This document shows, in pieces, positions 51,528-60,937 of a DNA stretch of 64,000 nt. Made by a program: the position numbers and the translations under genes. Position 1 is the stretch's first letter, and every line of letters starts with the position of its first letter. Under the pieces are notes generated by a model. That model ran no database searches and had not been told where the DNA came from. It saw only the letters and a program-made list of their open reading frames with translations. Origin of the DNA: DASUFE01 sp036274675 (lineage in GTDB: Bacteria; Pseudomonadota; Gammaproteobacteria; HTCC5015); contig DASUFE010000088.1 in the NCBI GenBank assembly GCA_036274675.1, forward strand, positions 1 through 64,000, read 5' to 3'.

Positions 51528-51677
51528 ATAGCGATCTCCGCGAACGTAGATAATTGCTCCTTGCATAATCTACACTTCGCTTGATATACGCCTCCATACC
51601 TCTGGCGGGCGGTCGTCTGCGAAAGGAAATTTTAAAAGGGTTTTTATGGCGATACAAAACAAAAAGGGGAACAAGGC

Positions 51678-52070
51678 ATGAGCAATATTCCGGAAGAACT
51701 CCGATATACCAAGAGCCATGAATGGGTGCGGGACAATGGCGACGGCACCTGGGCCATCGGTATAACGGACCATGCGCAGGCCGCGCTCGGTGATCTGGTG
51801 TTCGTAGAGCCCGCCGAAGACGGCAGGACCGTGGGTGTGAACGAAGCCTGTTGCGTAGTCGAATCCGTGAAAGCCGCTTCCGACGTGTACAGTCCGGTAG
51901 CGGGCGAGATCGTCGAAGGCAATGAAATGTTGAGCGAATCGCCCGAACTGGTGAATTCTGATCCCTATGGGGAGGGCTGGCTGTTCCGGCTGCGCCCTGC
52001 TGATGAAGATGATCTCGGCAAACTGCTGGATGCCGAAGCCTATCGCGGGTTCCTGGCAGCGGAAGAATGA
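51678..52070 (+). CDS. gcvH: Glycine cleavage system H protein
   Basis: 130 residues. The lipoyl lysine is in VESVKAASDVYSPVAG, and SHEWV near the N-terminus is standard. It shuttles the aminomethyl group between the P and T proteins. Separated from gcvT by 484 bases of repeats, so it may need its own promoter. Confidence 0.96.
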   Translation: MSNIPEELRYTKSHEWVRDNGDGTWAIGITDHAQAALGDLVFVEPAEDGRTVGVNEACCVVESVKAASDVYSPVAGEIVEGNEMLSESPELVNSDPYGEGWLFRLRPADEDDLGKLLDAEAYRGFLAAEE

Positions 52071-52102
52071 TCGCAAAACCACATCGCACAGAGTAAACAC
52101 AG

Positions 52103-53464
52103 ATGCCCTTTATCCCGCACACCGACGCCGACGTGAAAGCCATGCTGGCCGCTATCGGAGTCGACTCCATCGACCGCTTGTTCGATGAAATACCGCCCGC
52201 GCTGACCATCGCCGATCTGCCGGAAATTCCCGAAGGCATCGGCGAGCTCGAGATCACGCGGCTGATGCACCGGCGCGCGTCACGGGACGGAACGCCGCTG
52301 TGTTTTATCGGCGCCGGCGCTTACGAACGCCATATTCCCGCCGCCGTGTGGCAGATCGCCGGCCGCGGCGAATTCTATAGCGCCTACACGCCTTACCAGC
52401 CGGAGGCGAGTCAGGGGACGCTGCAGCTGATCTACGAATACCAGACGATGATGGCGGGCCTGACCGCGCTCGATGTCTCCAACGCCTCACTGTACGACGG
52501 AGCGTCCGCGCTGGCGGAAGCGGTCCTGATGGCGGTGCGCGGCAACCGCCATTCGAAGAGCAAGCGCGTCCTCGTTCCAACAACGGTCAATCCGGTGTAC
52601 CGCGCGACCGCGCACAGCATCGTCAAGAATCAGAACATCGAGCTCGTCGAAGTTCCGTTTTCCACGGCGAGTGGAACGGTGGCGCCGGAGAATCTGAAAG
52701 CCTATGAAAGCGGCGACATCGCCGCCGTCGTGCTGCAGCAACCGAATTTTTTCGGCTCACTGGAAGACGCCGCGATGCTCACCGACTGGGCGCATCAACG
52801 GCAGGCGCTGGTGGTGGCGGTATGCGATCCGTCCAGCCTGGCCTTGCTGAAACCGCCGGGCGAATGGGGCGCGGCAGGCGCGGATATTGCCTGCGGCGAC
52901 GGCCAGCCTCTCGGCGTTCCGCTATCGAGCGGCGGTCCCTATTACGGCTACATCTGCTGCAAGCAGGATCTGGTCCGGCAGATGCCGGGACGCATCGTCG
53001 GTAGAACAGTGGACATTGAAGGGCGCTCGGGTTTCGTGCTGACGCTGCAGGCGCGCGAACAGCACATCCGGCGTTCCAAGGCGACTTCGAATATCTGCAC
53101 CAACCAGGGACTGGTGGTGACCGCGTCGACCATCTACATGGGCCTGCTGGGACCGGAGGGATTGCGCCGCGTCGCCGCCGTGAGTCACCGCAATACCCGC
53201 AGGCTGGCGGAGCGCCTGGCCCGTATCAAGGGCGTGAGCGTCGCTTTCGACAGCGCTTATTTCCAGGAGTGCGTGCTGCGCTTCGAACAGCCCGTTGCAG
53301 GCATTCTGCAGGAGCTTGCGCAGCGGAATATATTGGGCGGATTCGATTTGTCGGAACATTATCCGCAGCTCGGCAACGCACTGTTGGTTTGCGCCACCGA
53401 GACCAAAACCGACGAAGATATCGAACTTTACGCCCAGACGCTGGCGGAGATTTTAAAGAAATGA
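52103..53464 (+). CDS. gcvPA: Glycine dehydrogenase (decarboxylating) subunit 1
   Basis: 453 residues from ATG 52103. MPFIPHTDADVKAMLAAIG, FIGAGAYERHIPAAV and YTPYQPEASQGTLQLIYEYQTMMAGLT match the N-terminal half of P protein, which here is a separate subunit. It decarboxylates glycine together with subunit 2. Most gammaproteobacteria have one large GcvP; the split form is seen in scattered lineages. Confidence 0.96.
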   Translation: MPFIPHTDADVKAMLAAIGVDSIDRLFDEIPPALTIADLPEIPEGIGELEITRLMHRRASRDGTPLCFIGAGAYERHIPAAVWQIAGRGEFYSAYTPYQPEASQGTLQLIYEYQTMMAGLTALDVSNASLYDGASALAEAVLMAVRGNRHSKSKRVLVPTTVNPVYRATAHSIVKNQNIELVEVPFSTASGTVAPENLKAYESGDIAAVVLQQPNFFGSLEDAAMLTDWAHQRQALVVAVCDPSSLALLKPPGEWGAAGADIACGDGQPLGVPLSSGGPYYGYICCKQDLVRQMPGRIVGRTVDIEGRSGFVLTLQAREQHIRRSKATSNICTNQGLVVTASTIYMGLLGPEGLRRVAAVSHRNTRRLAERLARIKGVSVAFDSAYFQECVLRFEQPVAGILQELAQRNILGGFDLSEHYPQLGNALLVCATETKTDEDIELYAQTLAEILKK

Positions 53465-53470
53465 ATTCCA

Positions 53471-53567
53471 ACTACAGAGAGCACGAGTACACAGAGACTT
53501 GAATGCTAAACATCCTGATAATTTTCCTGCTTGATTTTCTCCGTAATCTCCGTGCCCTCTGTGGTTA
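53471..53567. repeat. Palindromic repeat between gcvPA and gcvPB (family A variant)
   Basis: ACAGAGAGCACGAGTACACA on the left and CTCCGTGCCCTCTGTGG on the right, centre AT-rich. It belongs to the CACAGAG..CACGGAG type also seen at 5685 and 14188. Confidence 0.6.
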
Positions 53568-53590
53568 ATAAACTATAAAGGTTGTAACTC

Positions 53591-55066
53591 ATGCTGATAT
53601 TCGAACAATCGACCGAAGGCCGCAAGGCGACGGCCCAGATGCCGGCCGACTCCCAAATGGTTGACGCTGAAAAACGCGTTTCCGAGCTGCCGGCAGCGCT
53701 GCTCCGTAAATCAAAAGTGCCTCTGCCCGAGATCTCAGAGCTGGAGGCGGTACGCCATTACACACGCCTGTCGCAGAAAAATTTTTCCATCGACACCCAG
53801 TTCTATCCGCTAGGTTCCTGCACCATGAAGTACAATCCGAGAGCATGTAACAGTCTTGCCATGCTGCCCGGTTTCCTGGGCCGCCACCCGTATGCTCCGC
53901 CCGAGTTCAGCCAGGGGTTCATGCAGACACTCTTTGAATTGCAGGAAATGCTGAAGGCGGTGACGGGGATGCGCGGCGTGTCACTGACGCCGATGGCCGG
54001 ATCGCAGGGTGAATTTGCCGGTGTTGCGATGATCCGCGCCTACCACAGTGCGCGCAAGGATCACGCGCGCACGGAAATCCTGGTACCCGACGCGGCGCAT
54101 GGTACCAATCCTGCGACCGCGGTCATGTGCGGTTATACGGTGCGCGAGATCCCGACCGATGGCGAAGGCGATGTCGATCTGGCGGCGCTCAAGGCGGCGG
54201 TCGGCCCGCAGACCGCGGGCATCATGCTAACGAATCCTTCGACGCTTGGCGTGTTCGAGCGCAGGATACAGGAGATCGCCGCCATCGTGCACAAGGCGGG
54301 CGGCCTGCTTTATTATGACGGCGCGAACCTGAATGCGATACTCGGGCGCGTGCGACCCGGGGACATGGGTTTCGACGTAATACACATGAATCTGCACAAG
54401 ACCTTCTCGACACCGCACGGCGGCGGTGGGCCGGGTTCGGGAGCCGTCGGCGTTTCCGAGCGCCTGCTGCCTTACCTGCCGGTCCCGATTGTTGATAAAG
54501 CCGCGGATGGCTTCCGCTGGCTGACCGAGAAAGACCGCCCGCAGTCAATAGGACGCCTGTCCGGCTTCGCGGGCAACGCCGGTATATTGCTTCGCGCATA
54601 TATCTACATGCGCATGCTGGGGCGGCGCGGCATGCGCCGGGTTGCGGACTTCGCCACGCTGAATGCGAACTATCTGATGGTCGAGCTGCGGAAGCTGGGA
54701 TACGAGGCCGCGTTTCCGCGCCGGCGCGCCAGTCACGAGTTTATCGTGACACTGAAGAAGCAGGCCAAGACTCTTGGCGTCAATGCCATGGCCTTCGCCA
54801 AGCGGCTGCTGGACAAGGGGATGCACGCACCCACGACCTATTTTCCGCTGCTGGTTCCCGAATGCCTGCTCATCGAACCTACTGAAACCGAAAGCAAGCA
54901 AACTCTCGACGGATTCGTGGGCGCGATGAGAGAAATACTGCAAGAAGCCGAGACCGCTCCTGAAATCGTACTGGGCGCCCCGCATACCCTGCCGGTACGC
55001 AAACTGGATGATGTGCGCGCCGCGAAGCAACTCGATCTGACCTGGCGGGCGGACGTACCCAACTGA
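53591..55066 (+). CDS. gcvPB: Glycine dehydrogenase (decarboxylating) subunit 2
   Basis: 491 residues. FYPLGSCTMKYNPR and the PLP-lysine segment HMNLHKTFSTPHGGGGPGSG identify the C-terminal half of P protein. Forms the active tetramer with subunit 1. No lpd gene is near; the L protein must come from elsewhere. Confidence 0.97.
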   Translation: MLIFEQSTEGRKATAQMPADSQMVDAEKRVSELPAALLRKSKVPLPEISELEAVRHYTRLSQKNFSIDTQFYPLGSCTMKYNPRACNSLAMLPGFLGRHPYAPPEFSQGFMQTLFELQEMLKAVTGMRGVSLTPMAGSQGEFAGVAMIRAYHSARKDHARTEILVPDAAHGTNPATAVMCGYTVREIPTDGEGDVDLAALKAAVGPQTAGIMLTNPSTLGVFERRIQEIAAIVHKAGGLLYYDGANLNAILGRVRPGDMGFDVIHMNLHKTFSTPHGGGGPGSGAVGVSERLLPYLPVPIVDKAADGFRWLTEKDRPQSIGRLSGFAGNAGILLRAYIYMRMLGRRGMRRVADFATLNANYLMVELRKLGYEAAFPRRRASHEFIVTLKKQAKTLGVNAMAFAKRLLDKGMHAPTTYFPLLVPECLLIEPTETESKQTLDGFVGAMREILQEAETAPEIVLGAPHTLPVRKLDDVRAAKQLDLTWRADVPN

Positions 55067-55205
55067 AGGGGGCGCCCGCCCGCTTAACGTCCGGCAAGTG
55101 GAAATGCCGGCTCATAAACGGTGGTGCAACCTGCTCCGAATGCGTATCATGCTTTGGAGGGGGGAGTCTCGGGCCAGCGGGAGCCGCGGACCCCAAGGAC
55201 ATATC

Positions 55206-56423
55206 TTGAACCGTAAACTACAGCCCGAAGATCAATCCATCAAGCACGCCATTCTGGTCGAACAGACTAAAATGCTGCTCACCCAGTCACGCACCAGCAT
55301 CGTGATGAGTTTCCTGCTGGCCAGTTTCATAGCGCTGGTATTCAGCCGACTGACGCAAAACGTTCTGATCGTCGCCTGGTGGGTGCTGATCAGCCTGATC
55401 CTGGCCGCCCAGTATACGATGTATGTGATATACACCCGCCAGCACTCCTATCGCATCGATTACATATTATGGTACCGCCTCGTAATGGCCGCGGCCGCCA
55501 TCGGCGGACTCTGCTGGGGCCTGGGGCTTACACACATGCTGAGAGTGGTGAATGAACATTATCATATCTTTCTCATCATTCTGTTGATCTCCCTTGCAGC
55601 CGCGGGGATCACACTGGCGGTGCGCACGCCGGTGTATTACGCCTTCCAGATCAGCGCGCTTCTGCCAGTGATCATCTGGCTGGTGGCGAGCGAAGATACG
55701 ATCCGGGTCATACTGGGCTTTTTCCTCATTATCTTCATGTTCGCGATGTGGATATTCGCCTATCAGGTCAATCGCTCGCTCACGGCTTCGTTTCGCCTGC
55801 AACTGGAAAACCAGTCGCTGGCGAACTCGTTGAAACAAAGCAACGCGCGACTGCAGGTGCTGAACGAGGAGCTGCTGCAGCTGTCGGCGACCGACGGCCT
55901 GACGCAGGTGGCGAACCGCCGGTATTTCGACGAACGTCTGATATCCGAATTCTCGCGCAGCAGCCGCGAAGGCGCGTCGCTGTCGCTGATCATGATCGAT
56001 GTCGATTTCTTCAAGGCATACAACGACGAGTTGGGGCATGTTGCGGGCGACGAATGTCTGGCCCGCATCGCCATCTCGATACGCGATTCATTGAAGCGCC
56101 CGACTGACCTCGTGGCGCGCTACGGCGGCGAGGAGTTCGTGGTGTTGCTGCCGGTCACCCCGCCGGAGGGGGCCTGCAAGCTGGCGGAAGAAATCAGGCA
56201 GAACGTGGAGGCCTTGAAAATCGCGCATCCGCGCTCGCCGATCGCGCCTCATGTCACGGTTAGCCTGGGAGTCACCGGGGCGATGCAGGTCGGTAAAACC
56301 AACAAGCGGGAATTGCTGTTGCAGAAAGCCGATCAGGCCCTGTACAAGGCGAAGCAGGGTGGACGCAATAACGTAAAGTTCGAAACCTATGAATCATCCG
56401 GTATCGAGGCGAAAAAGAATTGA
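55206..56423 (+). CDS. Membrane diguanylate cyclase (GGDEF)
   Basis: 405 residues from TTG 55206 (AAGGA ahead); the frame is open from ATG 55098, which would add 36 residues of atypical composition. About six hydrophobic helices occupy residues 30-200, then a short coiled coil (LENQSLANSLKQSNARLQVL) and a GGDEF domain with the active loop RYGGEEF and the inhibitory I-site RPTD five residues before it. It should make cyclic di-GMP and be product-inhibited. The sensory membrane part has no family I recognise. A role in switching pilus-dependent attachment is conceivable only by general knowledge. Confidence 0.9.
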   Translation: MNRKLQPEDQSIKHAILVEQTKMLLTQSRTSIVMSFLLASFIALVFSRLTQNVLIVAWWVLISLILAAQYTMYVIYTRQHSYRIDYILWYRLVMAAAAIGGLCWGLGLTHMLRVVNEHYHIFLIILLISLAAAGITLAVRTPVYYAFQISALLPVIIWLVASEDTIRVILGFFLIIFMFAMWIFAYQVNRSLTASFRLQLENQSLANSLKQSNARLQVLNEELLQLSATDGLTQVANRRYFDERLISEFSRSSREGASLSLIMIDVDFFKAYNDELGHVAGDECLARIAISIRDSLKRPTDLVARYGGEEFVVLLPVTPPEGACKLAEEIRQNVEALKIAHPRSPIAPHVTVSLGVTGAMQVGKTNKRELLLQKADQALYKAKQGGRNNVKFETYESSGIEAKKN

Positions 56424-56449
56424 TTGAATCCCGGGCTTACCGTCCGTCG

Positions 56450-56845
56450 CTATTTCGGAGAACCGCGCCATTTCACCACTTCCCCTTTATCCAGCACCAT
56501 GCCGGACGAGGACAAGCGGCAGTTCACAAACACATTACCGACCGGAATCCCGAGTTTAACGGACAGCAGTTCAACGATGCACTCCATCATTTTTTCAATA
56601 CGCGGTTCCGGGTTGAAGTCCGGAACCAGTAGATCGACGATCACCGGATGCGAGTCCTGCGGCTGGGCGGAGACGAAGCGCCCGTCGTTCAGGTAACGAT
56701 CGGGTTGCAGAATTTCCCAGGTGACGGTGATGTTTTTCTCCCGCATGTCCAGATCCTTGGCGAAGCGGCTGCTCAGCTGCCGCATCACCGACTGGTAATC
56801 GGTATCGGCGGCTTGCGGCAGGCTTTTGATATGAATGAATGGCAT
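56450..56845 (-). CDS. Tautomerase/MIF-superfamily-like protein
   Basis: 131 residues starting MPFIHIKSLP, so the mature N-terminus would be the proline that acts as base in tautomerases. Strand-helix order, DSHPVIVDLLVPDFN and GIPVGNVFVNCR fit the MIF fold. The exact subfamily and substrate are unknown; some members lack activity. Confidence 0.65.
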   Translation of the reverse strand: MPFIHIKSLPQAADTDYQSVMRQLSSRFAKDLDMREKNITVTWEILQPDRYLNDGRFVSAQPQDSHPVIVDLLVPDFNPEPRIEKMMECIVELLSVKLGIPVGNVFVNCRLSSSGMVLDKGEVVKWRGSPK

Positions 56846-56942
56846 CTCCGCTCATCCGAATCGATCGCTACGTCTATCTTTTAGACCCTATTCCGCCGCT
56901 TAGCAATGACGCGCCAGGGATAATTACGGTGTCAGCCGTCGA

Positions 56943-57374
56943 TCAGAGACTCAAGATCTGCCACCCGAGACGTATCCAGATCAGCGTGAGCACCACCGCG
57001 CCCGCGCAAAAAGCCATAAAACGGTGCATCACACGGTTATAGCTGAGGTGGATCACGCTATGGGCAAGGCGCAGTCCGAAAAAAAGCCATGCCATGACCA
57101 GGTAAGAAATATCGGTGAGCTTCATCAGCCATATCAGAATCACGGCAAAGTAGAAGAGCAGGGGCAGCTCCAGGAGATTATTGAAATGGTCGGATGGGGC
57201 CGCGACCGCAGCCAGTACTTCCCGCGCGGCGTTGCGGTCCTGCAGGCGCTGGGGTCCGACCCGGTTGCTGCGCATGTAGTTGACGCGGGTAAAAAACATC
57301 AGCCAGAGGGTGAAAAAGGTAAGTCCGATCAGGCATACCATGGGCAGTAGTATGGCGGTACCGCTTGTATGCAT
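56943..57374 (-). CDS. MAPEG family membrane protein
   Basis: 143 residues, four hydrophobic helices, with the family segments RNAAREVLAAVAAPSDHFNNLLELPLLFYF and RLAHSVIHLSYNRVMHRF. Eukaryotic members are glutathione-dependent enzymes of eicosanoid metabolism; bacterial functions are mostly unknown. 15 bases downstream of the next small membrane gene, so likely co-transcribed. Confidence 0.9.
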   Translation of the reverse strand: MHTSGTAILLPMVCLIGLTFFTLWLMFFTRVNYMRSNRVGPQRLQDRNAAREVLAAVAAPSDHFNNLLELPLLFYFAVILIWLMKLTDISYLVMAWLFFGLRLAHSVIHLSYNRVMHRFMAFCAGAVVLTLIWIRLGWQILSL

Positions 57375-57389
57375 CCGGTTACTCCTCGA

Positions 57390-57665
57390 TCAGGAAGATG
57401 ACAGGTTACGCAGTCCATATCGGCCATAGGCGAGGCCGGCGATCACGAAATCGAGCAAGGCGGATCCAAGCAATCCCACGATGCTCTGAAGCTCCCAGTA
57501 TTTCTCCGTGTAAATATAAAGACAAAGATTGGCGATCCCGAACATCAGCCATACCGTGCCGTTGACGCCGGCGCTGCTGCCGCGCCGCAGCATGGTCGCC
57601 AGCTGCAGAATGATCGCCCCCAGGATAATGACGGCCGGAATCCAGCCGGAGATTTCAATCAACAT
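57390..57665 (-). CDS. Small three-helix membrane protein (SemiSWEET-like shape)
   Basis: 91 residues with helices at about 8-24, 36-54 and 60-80. The length, three-helix plan and polar turn RRGSSAGVNGTVWLMFGIANLCLYIY recall the SemiSWEET/PQ-loop triple-helix unit, but the defining PQ pair is not present, so this is only a resemblance. Pairs with the MAPEG gene. Confidence 0.55.
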   Translation of the reverse strand: MLIEISGWIPAVIILGAIILQLATMLRRGSSAGVNGTVWLMFGIANLCLYIYTEKYWELQSIVGLLGSALLDFVIAGLAYGRYGLRNLSSS

Positions 57666-57731
57666 AAATGTCAGACTTCCATTTCTAATGAGATACAGCC
57701 TCTGTTCTCAGTGGATGATCTTCTTATAAAG

Positions 57732-59012
57732 TCATAAAGTTTTAAACACTGTTTCAGCCGCAGCGAGTGTTTCCGCGATTTCGGTTTCGCCGTGTACGGC
57801 TGATACGAAACCTGCTTCATAGGCGGAAGGGGCGAGGTAAACGCCTTGTCCCAGCATGCCGTGAAAGAAGCGGTTGAACCGTGGCACATCGCATGCGGTC
57901 ACCTCGGCGAAGGTTTCCACCTCGGCCTTACCGGTAAAGAACAAACCGAACATACCGCCGACCTGCTGTGCGACAAAGGGTATCCGATGCTTGCGAGCAT
58001 AATGCATCAGGCCCTCGGTCAACTGCAGGGTTTTGGCGGATAAAATCTCGAAGAAACCGGGTTGCGCGATCAGTTCCAGGGTTTTCAGGCCGGCGGCCAT
58101 GGCGACTGGATTGCCGGACAGGGTGCCGGCCTGATAAACCGGGCCGAGCGGAGCCAGCTGTTGCATGATCTCGCGTTTGCCGCCGAAGGCCCCGACCGGC
58201 ATGCCGCCCCCGATAACCTTGCCGAGCACGGTCAGGTCCGGCGTTATTCCATATAAGGCCTGTGCGCCGCCGAGCGCGACCCGGAAGCCGGTCATCACTT
58301 CGTCGAAAATCAGCACACAGCCGTACTGGTCGCACAGTCTGCGCAAGCCTTCCAGGAATCCCGGCCGCGGCGGTATGCAATTCATGTTGCCCGCCACCGG
58401 TTCGACGATCACCCCGGCGATTTCACGGCCGTGCTGCCTGAAAACCGTGGTTACCACTTCGATATCGTTGAAGGGCAGTGTTAAGGTATGTTTAGCCAGC
58501 GCCGCGGGAACCCCCGGAGACGTCGGTACGCCCAAGGTCAGCGCACCCGACCCCGCCTTGATCAGAAAGGAGTCGGCGTGTCCGTGATAACAGCCTTCAA
58601 ACTTGATGATGGTGTCGCGCCCGGTGTAACCGCGGGCAAGGCGCAGCGCGCTCATCGTCGCCTCGGTACCCGAGCTGACCATGCGCACCAGCTGGATCGA
58701 GGGCACATGTTTGCAGATGGTCTGCGCCATCCGGGTTTCAATCTCGGTCGGCGCGCCGAAACTCAAACCTTTGGCGGCCGATTCCTGTACCGCGCGCACC
58801 ACTTCCGGGTGCGCGTGCCCGAGCACCATCGGCCCCCAGGATCCCACATAGTCGATGTAGCGGCGGCCGTCCGCGTCGTACAAAAAAGGGCCTGCCGCGC
58901 GCTCGATAAAAACGGGAGTGCCGCCCACACTTTTGAAAGCGCGGACCGGAGAGTTGACGCCGCCGACGATATAGCGCTGGGCGGATTCAAACAGGGATTC
59001 GGAATAAGTCAT
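57732..59012 (-). CDS. hemL: Glutamate-1-semialdehyde 2,1-aminomutase
   Basis: 426 residues. PLP lysine in TVLGKVIGGGMPVGAFGG; substrate region VNSPVRAFKSVGG and SSGTEATMSALRLARGYTGR are canonical. Makes 5-aminolevulinate for haem and other tetrapyrroles, needed for the cytochromes in this window. Follows thiE by 5 bases, in the common thiD-thiE-hemL order. Confidence 0.97.
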   Translation of the reverse strand: MTYSESLFESAQRYIVGGVNSPVRAFKSVGGTPVFIERAAGPFLYDADGRRYIDYVGSWGPMVLGHAHPEVVRAVQESAAKGLSFGAPTEIETRMAQTICKHVPSIQLVRMVSSGTEATMSALRLARGYTGRDTIIKFEGCYHGHADSFLIKAGSGALTLGVPTSPGVPAALAKHTLTLPFNDIEVVTTVFRQHGREIAGVIVEPVAGNMNCIPPRPGFLEGLRRLCDQYGCVLIFDEVMTGFRVALGGAQALYGITPDLTVLGKVIGGGMPVGAFGGKREIMQQLAPLGPVYQAGTLSGNPVAMAAGLKTLELIAQPGFFEILSAKTLQLTEGLMHYARKHRIPFVAQQVGGMFGLFFTGKAEVETFAEVTACDVPRFNRFFHGMLGQGVYLAPSAYEAGFVSAVHGETEIAETLAAAETVFKTL

Positions 59013-59017
59013 GATCG

Positions 59018-59677
59018 TCAGTCGATTGATGAATGAGGTTGAGCTGCCTGTACACAGGCGACCAGTCGCCGCGCCGCTGATTCTATATCCTTTTGCGCGA
59101 AGATGCCTGAGATAACAGCCAGCATATCAACGCCGCAGGCGAGCAGCGCGGCCGCATTATCGGCGTCGATGCCGCCGATGGCGCAGACCGGCGCCGCCAG
59201 GGCCGATTTAGCCCGCCGATAGAGTGACAGCGGTGCATGTACGGCCTCCGGCTTGGTCGGGGAAGGGTAAGCGCTGCCGAATGCGACATAATCCGCGCCC
59301 GCTCCGGCCATCGCGACGCCCGACTCAAGACGGTTATAGCAGGAGATACCGATAATGGCCCGCGGCCCGAGTACACGCCGGGCCTGCGCGAGCGATGTAT
59401 CGGCAGCACCCAGATGCACGCCGGCGGCGCCGCTTGCCCGGGCGACTTCGACATCATCATTGATGATAAGAGGTTTAGCGTAATCGCGGCAGATTTCGAG
59501 TAACTTGCGGGCTCGCTCATGGCGCTCCGCTCCCGACGCCGATTTGTCGCGATACTGCACCAGCGCGACTCCTCCCCGCAGCGCCTGTTCGACCGCCTGA
59601 TACAGGGCCTCACCCGGCGTAAGCGCCGGGTCCGTGAGCGCGTAAATGCCTTTTAATTCAGGCCGACTCTTGACCAT
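59018..59677 (-). CDS. thiE: Thiamine-phosphate synthase
   Basis: 219 residues, TIM barrel with GVALVQYRDKS, INDDVEVARASGAAGVHLG and GIDADNAAALLACGVDMLAV. Joins HMP-PP and thiazole phosphate. Overlaps thiD by about 20 bases. No TPP riboswitch was recognised upstream of thiD. Confidence 0.95.
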   Translation of the reverse strand: MVKSRPELKGIYALTDPALTPGEALYQAVEQALRGGVALVQYRDKSASGAERHERARKLLEICRDYAKPLIINDDVEVARASGAAGVHLGAADTSLAQARRVLGPRAIIGISCYNRLESGVAMAGAGADYVAFGSAYPSPTKPEAVHAPLSLYRRAKSALAAPVCAIGGIDADNAAALLACGVDMLAVISGIFAQKDIESAARRLVACVQAAQPHSSID

Positions 59678-60482
59678 CCGCGGTTTCGCCGTCGCCGTCA
59701 GCCCAGAACAGCCGGTTGGGATGATACTGTCCCATGCCCAGACGCCCGCCGAATTTCAGGCTTTGCCACGTGAATTGCTGCGCCTGCTCGACCGCTTCCG
59801 CGATGCCGAGTCCCTGGGCAAGCAGACCCGCCAGTGCCGAAGCGAGAGTACAGCCCGAGCCGTGGTACACGTTGGGCAGCCGTTCCCAGTTGTATTTCTG
59901 CAGTTCCTGCTGCTGGCCGTACAGCCGGTTGATGACGTTCGGCGAGTTCTCATGCGTACCCGTTACCAGCACGTATTCGCAGCCCAACTCCTGCAGGGCG
60001 AGCGCCGCGGCCTGAATGTTGTCGGCGCCCGGAATCAGCCGCAGCGCCTCCTCCGTATTGGGCGTCAGCACGGTGGTATAGGGCAGCAGCAATTCCTTGA
60101 TCGCTTCAATGATGCCTTCGGTGGCGAGCGCCTGCCCGCCGCCCGCGTTCAGTATCGGGTCCAGTACGACCGGGATATCGGGATAATCGGCCAGCAGCTC
60201 ATGCACGGCTTCCACGTTCTCCTCGCTGCCAAGCAATCCAATCTTGATCGCATTTACCGACAGGTCTTCCAGCACGGTGCGGGCCTGTTCCAGCACCAGT
60301 TCGGATTCCAGAGCATTGATGCTGGTCACGTCGCAGGTATCCTGGACAGTGACGCAGCTGATGACCGGCAAGGCGAAGCAGCCCTGGCTGACCACGGATT
60401 CAATATCTGCCGTAATGCCGGCGCCGCCCGTGGGGTCGTTGCCTGCAATGATCAGAACCGATGAAAAGCTGTGGGAATTCAT
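59658..60482 (-). CDS. thiD: Hydroxymethylpyrimidine/phosphomethylpyrimidine kinase
   Basis: 274 residues; GNDPTGGAGITADIESV at the N-terminus and HGSGCTLASALAGLLAQG at the C-terminus are the ribokinase-fold motifs of ThiD. First gene of the thiD-thiE-hemL unit and divergent from rubredoxin. Confidence 0.95.
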   Translation of the reverse strand: MNSHSFSSVLIIAGNDPTGGAGITADIESVVSQGCFALPVISCVTVQDTCDVTSINALESELVLEQARTVLEDLSVNAIKIGLLGSEENVEAVHELLADYPDIPVVLDPILNAGGGQALATEGIIEAIKELLLPYTTVLTPNTEEALRLIPGADNIQAAALALQELGCEYVLVTGTHENSPNVINRLYGQQQELQKYNWERLPNVYHGSGCTLASALAGLLAQGLGIAEAVEQAQQFTWQSLKFGGRLGMGQYHPNRLFWADGDGETADGQESA

Positions 60483-60598
60483 GGCCGAACGCAGGTCTGA
60501 AATAAAGTCATTGTCAAGAATGGTTTTTGCACTGTTTTTGTGGACAATACGTGGTTTCCGGAATTATCTCACATCCGCTCACAAGGGAATAAAACAAA

Positions 60599-60763
60599 AT
60601 GAAACGCTACATGTGCGTGGTATGCGGCTTTATATATGATGAAGCCAAGGGGCTACCCGAAGAAGGCATACCGCCCGGCACCCGCTGGGAGGATATCCCG
60701 GAGAACTGGACCTGCCCCGATTGCGGAGCCGTCAAGTCCGATTTCGAAATGATAGAAGTTTAA
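60599..60763 (+). CDS. Rubredoxin
   Basis: 54 residues from ATG 60599 behind AAGGGAAT. The iron ligands are Cys6, Cys9 (MCVVCG), Cys39 and Cys42 (TCPDCG), with the family segments YDEAKG and ENWTCPDCG. Small cytosolic electron carrier, for example to alkane hydroxylase or peroxide-reducing enzymes; the partner here is unknown. Divergent from thiD, an order common in Pseudomonas-like genomes. Confidence 0.97.
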   Translation: MKRYMCVVCGFIYDEAKGLPEEGIPPGTRWEDIPENWTCPDCGAVKSDFEMIEV

Positions 60764-60784
60764 AATCTTTACCCGAGAGCCCAG

Positions 60785-60925
60785 AACTTTCAATTCTGGA
60801 AGCCAGAAGCTAGAAGCCGGGAGTCAGTAGATGGAAGAACAAAGCTTCTTTTGTCTTCCGGTCTTCCGTTTTCTTGTTTTTGGTTTTGCTCTTCTATTCT
60901 GGCTCCTGTCTCCAGGCTCCTGAAT
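60785..60925. repeat. Imperfect palindrome with GAAGCCAGAAGCTAGAAGCC-type arms
   Basis: The left arm (GGAAGCCAGAAGCTAGAAGC, then CGGGAGTCAG) is roughly complementary to the right arm (CTTCTATTCTGGCTCCTGTC), with a T-rich centre. Distinct from family A; only one copy here. It lies between the convergent rubredoxin and SirB1 genes. Confidence 0.55.
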
Positions 60926-60937
60926 TCTAAGCATTCC

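Noticed and set aside
60483..60598. TPP riboswitch ahead of thiD
   Set aside because: The CTGAGA-type thi-box core and its partner helices are not present in the 116-base spacer.
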